NCBI GenBank assembly: GCA_040954595.2
Contig: CM082579.2
Coordinates: 7,750,001 to 7,814,000, forward strand
Origin: Balanoglossus misakiensis
Taxonomy: Eukaryota > Hemichordata
Direction: 5' to 3'
DNA length: 64,000 bases
The notes below the pieces were generated by a model that saw nothing but the letters and a program-made list of their open reading frames with translations, was not told where the DNA came from and did no database searches. Below are positions 41,744-52,049 of the stretch, piece by piece. Positions within the stretch are counted from its first letter, which is position 1. Every line of letters starts with the position of its first letter. Made by a program: the position numbers and the translations under genes.

Positions 41744-43282
41744 ATGATCAACAGTGGCGCCATTTCTGGAATTCTGGCGGTAGTCGTCACTTCCGTCGTC
41801 GGCCTTATCATTTTTTGGCTCCGATCGGTTGGACAGGCAAAAGAGAAGCCAGCCATGATAACAGTCGATGGGGGACGTGAAATGTCTCTCTTGGAGTTTA
41901 CATGGATAGATGTCATGGAAAAACTCGGAGTCTTCCAAATTTGCAATGTTGCCTTTGTGGAGTCAAGGGAACCCGTCACCGAGAAAGTGGTAGAGAAAGC
42001 AGCCTACATGACGAAAGCGCGCCATCCGATGCTGCGCATGCGTGTTAGTGACCTTGTTGATTCGCGCGGGAAGACGCGGCATTGCTTTGTACCGATGGAG
42101 GAGGACTTGGTTGACGTCAGGGCTGTGGAAGGCGATGACTGGCAAAACTTGTTTCAAGAAGAACTGACTACAAAATTTGACATAAGAAAGGGGCCACTTT
42201 GGCGAATAAGAATAATGAAAAACCGCGGAGGAGCTAGGGTCGGTGATGGGCCGCACAGAACTATCATGTTTTTCAGTTGTGTTCATTCTATTCTCGATGG
42301 CAATACTGTAATGAGGTTGATCGATGAAATTCTAACAAATATGTCTCTAGCGGAAGAAGGCAGGGATTTTCTTCCTGAAAGTTACCCGTTACTCGCAGAC
42401 CCTCTCGATATTCTTGGAATCAAAGATCTGAAGTGGTGGGAATGGACCCTTTTCCGAGTTCTATTCGCTCTTTTTCCATTCCTACAACGATTCCAGAAGG
42501 AGAACCCATTTATAAAGCTCTTCGGCACCGAGAGGGCGCGAAACAAAGAAGCAGAGAGAGCCACCCGCATCATACCGATTGAGTTTTCGAGAGAAATGAC
42601 GACGAAGATTCGAGACGTGGCCAGAAAGAATGGGGCGACGGTGAATGGTGTTTTATGCGTCGCTGCAGCTACGGCTATCGCTGAAATGATGCAAGGAGGG
42701 GAGTTGACTGCAACCCAGAAAATCGAGACAAGCCACGCAGTTAACTTGCAGCGTTTCTACGACCCGCCGATTGATCCCGCCAAATGTTTGGCGCTACTGA
42801 CAAGCATGATACAACTGATCTGCAGTGTGCCACAAAACGCCAGACACCCAGACGAGTTCTTCAAAGTTGCGAGTGACTTCACCCGAAAATGCCATGCTAA
42901 AGTTAACGATGGATCAGTGCAGTGGTTTCTGAAGTTCGCGTTATTCGCGCAAAATCGGGGATTTAGTCTCGCTGAGCTGTTGTCACGACAACAAGACAGA
43001 ACCCGCGAAAATCATGGCCGAAATTCTGAGCTGTTTTTTGTCTCCAACGTGGGGAATCTCGACTACTTCACCAAGGCGACGCCGCGTTCTTTCGAACTGA
43101 CCAGGGTGCACAGTGCAACCGAGGGTACAAACGTCGGTGATCTGTTTTCTCACAACATATGTACAGTCCACGGCCGTCTGAACTGGACCCTGGTTTATGT
43201 CAGTCACGTGACGAGCCGAGAAACCGCACAGAGATACGCGGATCTGATCGTGGACATTCTGACACAGATGTGTGACGTGTAG
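41744..43282 (+). CDS. membrane-anchored condensation/AATase-fold acyltransferase
   Basis: 512 aa in one uninterrupted reading frame from ATG 41744; an in-frame TTG 12 bases upstream is not used. Residues about 7-26 form a membrane helix (ISGILAVVVTSVVGLIIFWL), probably an ER or Golgi anchor. The rest looks like the chloramphenicol-acetyltransferase/condensation superfamily, closest in style to AATase (fungal alcohol acetyltransferase) and PapA proteins. It has RHPMLR at 93-98, the acyl-transfer motif H-x3-DG at 181-186 (HSILDG), and SNVGNLDYF near the C-terminus. The catalytic His and Asp are present, so it is probably active, transferring an acyl group from CoA to an alcohol or amine; donor and acceptor are unknown. 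The CDS has no intron, while neighbours have five or more. A 5' UTR intron is likely. I know of no close vertebrate counterpart. Confidence 0.87.
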   Translation: MINSGAISGILAVVVTSVVGLIIFWLRSVGQAKEKPAMITVDGGREMSLLEFTWIDVMEKLGVFQICNVAFVESREPVTEKVVEKAAYMTKARHPMLRMRVSDLVDSRGKTRHCFVPMEEDLVDVRAVEGDDWQNLFQEELTTKFDIRKGPLWRIRIMKNRGGARVGDGPHRTIMFFSCVHSILDGNTVMRLIDEILTNMSLAEEGRDFLPESYPLLADPLDILGIKDLKWWEWTLFRVLFALFPFLQRFQKENPFIKLFGTERARNKEAERATRIIPIEFSREMTTKIRDVARKNGATVNGVLCVAAATAIAEMMQGGELTATQKIETSHAVNLQRFYDPPIDPAKCLALLTSMIQLICSVPQNARHPDEFFKVASDFTRKCHAKVNDGSVQWFLKFALFAQNRGFSLAELLSRQQDRTRENHGRNSELFFVSNVGNLDYFTKATPRSFELTRVHSATEGTNVGDLFSHNICTVHGRLNWTLVYVSHVTSRETAQRYADLIVDILTQMCDV

Positions 43283-43498
43283 ATTCGGCGAAGACACTTT
43301 TGCAATAGTTAATGGTATACTCTCAAACTATTACAAGAATCATCCCAAAGTACTTGACTTTATTATGCAACCTGTTGTAGATAGCTTTTCAAAAAATTGG
43401 TATCCCCCCGAAATCTAGGTTGAATCGATATGATCCAAGTTTGGCATTTTAAAGTCAATAATAGGTGTATGTTGAGCTATAAAATTCACATTCTACAA

Positions 43499-43504
43499 AA
43501 TAAA
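43499..43504 (+). terminator. poly(A) signal of the acyltransferase gene
   Basis: AATAAA 217 bp after the TAG stop. Confidence 0.5.
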
Positions 43505-43973
43505 TGCGACAAACTCACTGTCACTATCTGAAACACAAAGCTTTTCCAGGTAAATCATTTGTTCCTAAATGGTCGCCTGAACTGATGGACTCACGAACAT
43601 TCACACAAATATCTTGTCAAATTATTTACTCCGTGTTTTAAGACCAATGGCCTTGGGCTTTCATAAAATGGTCATTTCAGACGTAGTTCCAAAGCACCTG
43701 AAACACGGAAGTGGATATTAAACCGAGACATAGGTTTTATACTCTGTGGGTCACGATACTTCGTCGAAACCAAACGTGACTTAGAAAAAATAGGAAGCAG
43801 GTGGACGTTATTGTGAAGAGTTGAGGTAAGTGTGTGGTTACAGCAGTTGCTTCTCCATTCAGCTGTGGGTGAAAGGAGGGGCCACGACATCGCTTGAAAA
43901 GAGTCGTTGCAATCGTTGTGAAGAGTTTGAAAGAAGAGGACGTTGGTTCTTGGCTTGTTGCTATTCGTGAACG
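43505..43973. other. short intergenic/5' UTR before the LRAT-like gene
   Basis: No coding exon recognised. It contains a strong but unpaired donor-like GAG|GTAAGTGTG at 43825. The promoter of the next gene should be here. Confidence 0.5.
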
Positions 43974-44987
43974 ATGGGACCTAATGCGTTGTTATTTGTA
44001 GAAGCCATTTCACTGGCTGTGGTATACGGGAAGATGGGGATGAGTGGTGGCGACTGGCCCGGGCCGTTCTGCGGAGGCACTGAATTCTACTGCCCGCACG
44101 ACAGCGCGAACAACGACCACTGCAGGCCACGGAGTTTGCGCTGTCTGCTTGCATCCGAGAGGAGGAACGAGGAGAGCTGCCTGGACCCTGAAACCCGCGA
44201 GGAGGAAGGGTGCCTTGGGGATCCGCGGAGTGGGGAGTACGAAATCTGGGACGGGTGGACCCCTCTAAAAATTCTGACCGCCGCGTCCCGATGGAACCGC
44301 CACCCCCTGCATGAGTTTGTGACATACCGCGGTTTCACCTACGAGTACGGCAAGAAGGGCGTCGTCATCAGCGACACCAACGATCCGGATTATATCTACA
44401 ACGGCAACTATCGGAAGGTCACCGAGTTCACCAAAGTTGGCACCAGCCGATGCCGGACGAGCGATTTGTCGAAATACCACGAGGAGTGGAGAGGCGAGGA
44501 GTACGATTTCTGGAGTCACAACTGTCAATATTTCGCGGAAGGCCTGATACAGTTTCTGCAAAGCGACTGTGAGTATAGCTCAAGCAATAAGCCTTATAAG
44601 GACAGAGTCAGAGGAGCGAAGAATCCGGGGACACAATCTCGGAACTGCGGCGCGTGCGAAGACGAATTGAACAATTTCCGAAGGGGAAATCGCAGCCTCA
44701 CTAGTAGCCATGGATCACCTTCACTCAGAAGTGAAACCAACGGATCAAAGGTTAATATCAGCAAACTTCCGAACAACTCGGAATCGACAACCATTATATT
44801 TGCCAAAGGTTTGAAAACGGAAGAAAACGGCGAGAATGCGCAAAGCGATGTGACAACGTTCGTAGTGGTTGGTGTAGGGGTGATGTTGCTGCTGGCGGGC
44901 ATAATGGTCGTTTTTGCTGCTTTCAAAAGAAAACCGACGGACGAAACAAAAGCCTTGTTGGACAAATCAGTGCACATTGAAGTGTAA
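43974..44987 (+). CDS. type I membrane protein, LDLa-like plus LRAT/NlpC-like ectodomain
   Basis: Intronless 337-aa ORF. Residues 1-19 are a weak signal sequence (ALLFVEAISLAVVYG). Residues 33-80 hold six Cys (33, 40, 50, 57, 69, 80), with F-x-C, a six-residue C-to-C gap and an acidic end (EESCLDPETREEEGC), resembling a degenerate LDL-receptor class A module. Residues about 105-197 carry LHEFVTYRGFTYEYG and FWSHNCQYFAEGLIQFL. The order His113 then Asn-Cys184 followed by an aromatic helix is that of the permuted papain fold of LRAT/NlpC proteins. These are acyltransferases or thiol hydrolases. Four Asn-X-Ser/Thr sites lie in the stalk (about 239-270), followed by a membrane helix (295-316) and a short basic/acidic tail. 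The fold assignment is inference from motif pattern; I do not recognise a named gene. Confidence 0.8.
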   Translation: MGPNALLFVEAISLAVVYGKMGMSGGDWPGPFCGGTEFYCPHDSANNDHCRPRSLRCLLASERRNEESCLDPETREEEGCLGDPRSGEYEIWDGWTPLKILTAASRWNRHPLHEFVTYRGFTYEYGKKGVVISDTNDPDYIYNGNYRKVTEFTKVGTSRCRTSDLSKYHEEWRGEEYDFWSHNCQYFAEGLIQFLQSDCEYSSSNKPYKDRVRGAKNPGTQSRNCGACEDELNNFRRGNRSLTSSHGSPSLRSETNGSKVNISKLPNNSESTTIIFAKGLKTEENGENAQSDVTTFVVVGVGVMLLLAGIMVVFAAFKRKPTDETKALLDKSVHIEV

Positions 44988-45333
44988 TAACCCAGTATTG
45001 CCAAGTTTAAACTGGATAAAGCAAACGATTCCAACAAAAACGCCAACGTATATATTGCAAGAATATTTGTAAAGAACATCTTGAAAAAGGAAATGTGTAT
45101 TCTGCAAGTTATGCTTTATATAATACTGACGCACATTGATTTCGTTATATTATACATTTTTTCAGGTAATATTCTACATTTATATTATTCTAGTCTTTCA
45201 TACTTGATATTATAAATAATCACTACATACAATTTCAGTCATTTCTTTTCCGCGTGAGTTGTAATTTTGCTTAGAAAGAGTTGTTTTTCAGTTTTAGAGC
45301 GCCAAACACTGGAGATTTTTCATGGACGACATA

Positions 45334-45339
45334 AATAAA
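45334..45339 (+). terminator. poly(A) signal of the LRAT-like gene
   Basis: AATAAA 347 bp after the stop codon. A second AATAAA lies near 45534. Confidence 0.5.
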
Positions 45340-45956
45340 GTTTTGATTGGAAAATCGAAATGAAAAAAACAACAACTTTATCGCCAAATGTTTTGTTTAC
45401 TTCCCACGAGTGTGTTTTTAGAATACTGACTTTCTATTCACTGCACATTGTAATACATGTCGTCTTGTACAAGACAAGGGGGTTAAACCTTCCCTTGTTT
45501 GATTATACATGGTGCAGCTCAATTATATTCAACAAATAAAGTTGATAGGTGAAGAAAAAAAAGTGGACGTTTTCTTTTCCGTATAAACATTAGCTTACGC
45601 CCCCTCTCGCCCGATATGTCGCATATTTTTTGTGAGTCTGTGGTAGGCGTAAAAGAAGAAAGAAACGTGTTATTGACGCTAGCGGCGTGCGCAAATCAAG
45701 GAAACCCAATCAAATGCTACAGACTTCGTCACGTGACCGGGTATTACGCAGGAAGCTGCAGTACAGATAACATTACAGGGAAGGTGGCGACTAGGACTGA
45801 TGGAGACACACATCGGAAATACCTAATTCCTCCCCTTTGTAGAGTTAGTAGCGTTGTTTTCGTACAGACGTCTTGAAGGTACAAGACCGAAGTCTGAATC
45901 TGACCACATTTGTGTCAATTTCGCGGTGTCCTTTGTGGGCGTTTGAAACGTTCAAC
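45340..45956. other. intergenic before the Goliath-family gene
   Basis: About 600 bp. The ORF at 45616-45876 is not recognised. The region should contain the promoter and 5' UTR of the downstream RING gene; no TATA box was seen. Confidence 0.5.
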
Positions 45957-48900
45957 ATGATCGAGACGCTCTACGGATTATCAACACTGTTGTTCTGTGT
46001 TGTGTTTTTGTTGGGAACGTCGTGCAGCCATGGTGGACAAATGTACGGCGACGGCGACATGTGGACCACGGCCTGGGTTAACATAACCTACAAACACCCC
46101 CAGACTGGGCAGATAGTCTCGGAGAAGGAGGAGTCGGGGCGCTACGGCACGGGACCTATACGAAATGTCAAAGGGTGGGTTGTTCACACGAAACCCAAAG
46201 ACGGCTGTGGCCGACTTCAGAATGATTTCTCAAAGACTCCAAGTCCCTGGATCGCGCTGGTCAGTCGGGGAAACTGCACTTTTACCGATAAAGTCAGTAA
46301 CGCGTCCGCTTTCAATGCTTCAGGGGTTGTGGTTTACAACAATGTCGAAAGCGGACAAATCGGAAAGATGTCATACACAGGTAGGTGGTAAAAAATGAAC
46401 CCGTATGTACACCTTCAAGTGTGAAGACTTATATTTAAATTTTAGAAGTCTGGCATTGATAATGACCATGACTGTTGTATGGTATCAATAACGCAGCGAA
46501 AGGAAAACGATTCAACATTTTGAATGTTGCTTTTTGTTTTCTTTTGTAACGTTATTGGAGTTGGACAACGGTGACAGTGCAGTGTAGGTTGGCTGACTGT
46601 AAGTCTGACCCAGTACTTAGTGTTATTTGACGCGTCACAGCCGTGAACAAAATGTGTAGTGTACTTCAATTTTCATTATGTACAGTAAAAGCACAGTTTT
46701 ATGACCGCAGGGCACGATTTTCAGTTTTATTGCTTGTAAATACATCTAACATTTCCTGTTTGTTCGGTAAGGTAAGTTGTGTTGTTCAAAGATTGAAGAC
46801 GGGGCGGAAATCATGTTGCAGTGGGGATGATCATACATGCATGTGATCATGATGTAATTGCATCATCACATGGAAACTTTGTACAGAGACTACTAGAAAA
46901 TTTGCCCAGTAACCACACACATTGAACACATACTACGTGTACATTGTATTCACTCTCGGCCTCTGAGTGCTTTTGTATACACTGTTCTAGCACTGCATCC
47001 AGTCGTTCACCCAGTGGTCAAGTGGTCCTTCTCTAACCTCATGCAATAGGCTCCTGTCTGACCTGTTGGACAGGAGCTCTTGCCTATAGAATTTAAGTGC
47101 TAAACCGGCTTTATTTGGTGGCAGGAGTTTTCAGACAAAAGTAGGAACACCACCTACAGTCTGACTGACTATTGTGATTCGAGTGTTTGCTGAGAACCAA
47201 AGGCTGTGAAGGAAATTGTGAAATAAATATTATGGCTACAACGAAGCATTGAATTTAATACACTTCGGTGCAAATATACTGACTACATGAATGTGCCAGC
47301 AGATGGCAACTGTTGCGCTAAATTAAATTTATTGTGTAATTGTTGCTTGTCTACTTGCCAGACTTAATTAACTGGTTATAACTGCATTATTTACAATTGA
47401 ATGCACAATGCTGGATGTGGCTGAGTGTGTATGTGCCACTGCGGAAGTAGGTCAAGTGGTAAACTGAAAATTTGTTTTTGCCCTGTCTCTTACAGACAGC
47501 GAGGTTGTCTTAGTTGCACACCCATTGTCTTCCAGGAAAGTCGGTGAAAAATTTCTTATTAGAATATTACGGTTCTGATTACGTCATCGTAGCTACATGC
47601 AAAGTGAGTCGGTTTCCTTTGATGTTGTCTGCTGATGGGTATCCTTCATTGCTCTTCAGAACGAGTGGATGCGATTGCTTGGAACTAGTGTACCGGATAA
47701 GTCTGTCTTCATTTTTGAGCTGAAGTCGGATCAATTACTGACGTCAGTGACCACACTCGATTCCCCAGGTGCAATTGTCGGTGACACAGAGCAGGTGTAA
47801 GAGCCCACTGTTCTGCAGGATAATCTCCAAAATCAATTATCACCCTGTACAAAAAAGATGATCTGAAATAAATCAAGATTTCTGAGTGGTGACAAAAGCG
47901 CCGATTGTCACTGTCAGTTGAGGCAAACAGAATAATCTCAATCACATTTTGTGACGTCCACATGAGGGAAAGTTCATCGAATTCGCGTTTCATTCCATCC
48001 AAGTTTGATAATGACGCTCGACCGATCAGTTTCGTGCGCAGTCTATCACCGGTCAATCAGGAGAAAGTAGGGCACAGAGAAGTGTGTTGCATAAATTTGG
48101 TCAGAGAAACGCGTTTGAAATGAGCCTGCTGCAAATAAATTGATCATTGATTAGCCAGAATTCTGGGGGGGGGGGGGGGGGGGGTTGACCGCAGGGCGCA
48201 GGCCAGTGTATGTTAAATAGAATATTTCTGCTGAAATGATATTTCAGGAATGTTCTTGCAAAATTGTTGATACCTATATTAACATACAGCATGTACAATG
48301 TACATGTAGGTGTACATTTTTGAGGTGGAAAGCAAGGGTTTCCATTATGATTCTGTTGGTAGTTCTAAGCTATTCTACTGAAAAATGAAATTTTATTACT
48401 CACCCTTTCAATTTTATCATTTACACATGTAACACTACATGGTGTGATCTGCTAAAACAGTTAAAAACTCATTCAATTTAGAAGAAGAATTTGTTATCAG
48501 TCTGTTGAATGTACCAGTTCCACAGGTCATTATCCGGTAACCGGGTATATAATGACATGGAAATGGGACAGTCCATGCTGACAATAACATTTGGTGAATG
48601 GGCAAAAAAATTATTAAATAAAAGGGCATATGAACATACACAGGCTTTAAACCCCCACTAGCTGCCAGTCTTTTGCATTTTTTCATAATATTACTGTCAA
48701 ACTGAGATTGGTCCATTAATAATTAAAGGATCCTAGTCAGTGATTGTTGAACGTAATATCAACCTGTGATTAAGGTTTTATATTTAACTGTGAACTAGTT
48801 AAATAATAAGAAAAAGGTGTGGTGCACGTATTCATATTAGAATCATCTCAATCAAATTCAAAATGGTGTTGTCCATCAGCTGAGGAAAACATAGAGGTAT

Positions 48901-51900
48901 TTTATTGGTCTTTAATAAGTGACATGTATACCCAGTCTGATTATCTGCATTAGTTGTGTATTATTGATGTGCAGTACATGTATATTACATTAATACATGA
49001 GTGTGTTTGGTGCACTAAATTTCATTTTTGGATTCAGGATATTCCCTTTTCCTCCATGTTGACATTTCATGAACCTATTAAAATGTCACTTTTCATGAAA
49101 GCTCTTATCTATATCAGCCCTTCAAGGAAAGAAACAGTCAGGTGATGCACAGCTCGAGTGCATTCACATGTCAGAGATCATCTGTAAGTGGATGTTCAGG
49201 GTACATGTACTTGTATTGTACATGGACCAGTTAAACACCCACCCAGTGCAATCACTTTGGTTGTTCCATGGATTGGGGGGGGGGGGGGAGGGGAAGGGGG
49301 AGGGGTCAAATGCAAAGATCATGAAGGTGGCCTACATGTAGTTGCATCTGTTGGGCATGTTTTAATTATCAAAGGCCCCTGATACTATCTAATGCTTTCA
49401 CCATACCGTAAACATTTTTTTTTTCTCGGCCTAACATATTGATGATCGAGTCCTCCCATTTAGCAGACAAAATGGAAATCCGGTCGGTAATCGGCCAGCC
49501 AGCTGCCAGGCAAACTATGCCACCTGCTGTCCATAAAACACAATATTCCTCACAGAGACATTGAAATAAATCAAGCAAATTCAATAGAGAGTTAATTCAC
49601 AGAATCCATATTTTCACCTTTTTTATGGCCTGTTGACTCAAGGCAATTTCTAGAACATGTATGTGGTTTTAGGGACTGATCAGTTTCCTAGGCAAAGGGG
49701 GGGGGGGGTGTATTCATGGGGGGGGGGGGATCATTCACTTTTTATATCCACAAAATAGAATACACCCCCAGCCAAACAAAAACTGACCAGTCCCTTAATT
49801 TACAGTGGAGCTCTTCAGAGCTTTGCCACAAACAAGAGCAATATTCTTCCGACATAAATAATTTTTGAATATGTTGATAATTTGTTGTAAAAATTATAAA
49901 AATTAAAAATAACAGTACATTTCCTTTCATATAGAAAAACAAGAGCAGCATTGTACTTTTAAATTTGTATGTGGATATTATGAAATACACATTTCCTACG
50001 ATAGCCATCAGTTTACATTCACTGCTGGACATCATATTGTGAACTAGGCCAAGATGAACTCTGGAGATGGAACATATAATTCCAGATCTTTGCATGCATA
50101 TTCAATATGATAGCAAATATATACGGGTTGTCTAGTATTGTAGTCAATTAAAATTGCCGTGAAACCCTCACATGTATAATGATGTGGGTAGCTCTTATAC
50201 ATGTGCTAGCATGTGTAACAGACCAGACATGGGAATTTGATTATTTGCCGCAGTTGGCTGAACCGTTTGATCACCCAAAGGAATTCAAATGGTCCACAGT
50301 CCCAATATGTCTATCATATGAAATATTTTTATTACGAGCCTTCCAGACATTGAACACATAAAGGTATCATACATCATACATGTATTGTAAAATAAGAGAC
50401 ATTTAGAACAGTTATTGTATAACATACATGTATGTAGGTGAAACGGGAAATGCTATAACATGTGTAAATTCAGGAGTGTTATCTGAAGCCGTGTGGTGTG
50501 ATTCAAATACAGGTTTCCGTTGAACTACACACACAGTAAACATCCGGCATTGAATTGAATTGAGACATGATCATATTAAAGTGCGAAACACTCTTTTTTT
50601 CCCCTCCAGGTGATTTAACAGCAATAATAGTTTCACTGGAAGATGGTGCCTACATTACTTCTCTTCTGGAAAACGGAACCAAGGTTTTCATGGACATTAC
50701 CGTCGGCACGAGGACAATCCAGCGGGTGCGAGTCAGCAAGACGTCAGTCCTGTTCGTCTCGATATCCTTCATCGTTCTGATGGTCATATCGCTGGCCTGG
50801 CTGGTGTTCTACTACATCCAGCGGTTCAGATACGCCCACGCCAGGGACAAATCTCAGGTGAGTGGGGAGACTTAAAGATTTGTCCTGTCCCACTGCTAGT
50901 GTGTGTAAAGGCACTGTAGGAAGGACAGAGAGTTCCTTCACGGGAAGAACACCCTACATGTAAAGTTTAATACACCTAGACCTTTCCATAAACAATTACC
51001 GGTAAATATGACTAGACCACAGCATAGTAGTGAAATTATCAACAATAGTGTTTAACACAAAACTTGAAGATTTGGTGCGTGGCAAAGACAGTAGTACACA
51101 TACACAAGGCTCACACTTCTGTCTACGGCCAACGTTTTCCACATCAGACATCATCACAGATGAATTTTTCTCTCTGAGTTCAGGATATCCATGCCTGTGA
51201 CAGAATTCCAAGCATAGTTTCACAGCGGTTTACTTAATTTGTTCTGTCATGTTTATGAAAGTCTTCTCTGCATCCCACTATAACATGTATGGCACAGTTT
51301 CGTGAGTTCATGTCATGTCTTATTTACAAAACGGGCGTTCTGTTGACCCTAGTGCTCTGTGGGTAATATATATATATGCATCCTGTCTGTAAATATCCAG
51401 CTTTCCCAAAAATCAAATAAACACATGTACTGGTGTGTAGACTAACTTGATTTCTCCACTGAAAAAAATATTGTGTACATATGGAGGATATGTAATATGT
51501 ACATGTAGTTGGCAAGCCCTTCAGCCTCTGTTGAGAAAAAGAGTACGATGTGCTATAATTGCTTTAACTGCTGGTCTTGAGGGCATTGACTCCCAGCGGT
51601 CCGACAAACAGGCATCAGATTTCACAACATGGAAATACAGATCTGAACCCTGGAACCTTTTCAGCAGTTTCCAGTATCCGAGGATAGCAGGCCACGTCAA
51701 AACATCCAAGCCTGAAGAGTCTAAATCGAGAGTGTTTTTGCATTCCATTGGGTTTATCTCATTCGCTCAGATATCCAACGTGTTTGTCTTTTCAGAAACG
51801 ATTGGGACGTGCCGCTAAGAAGGCCATTGCCAAGCTGCCACAGAGGACCCTCAAAGACTGTGATCCAGTGAGTCTTTATTCATATCTCTCTCATATTTGC

Positions 51901-52005
51901 TTTTGTGTCGCCCAATAGTAGAATCAGAGGTGTATTAATTCCTCCCCCCCCCCGCCCCCTCTCCCTCATCATCATCATCATCGACATCATCATCATCATC
52001 ATCGA

Positions 52006-52049
<44 letters not shown>

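Larger units (their letters stand above)
46381..50609 (+). other. intron 1 of the Goliath-family gene
   Basis: 4.2 kb without a recognised exon. It contains several long G tracts: 48165-48184 (20 Gs), 49275-49305 (mixed G runs), 49697-49708 and 49718-49729. ORFs here are unremarkable. Confidence 0.65.
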
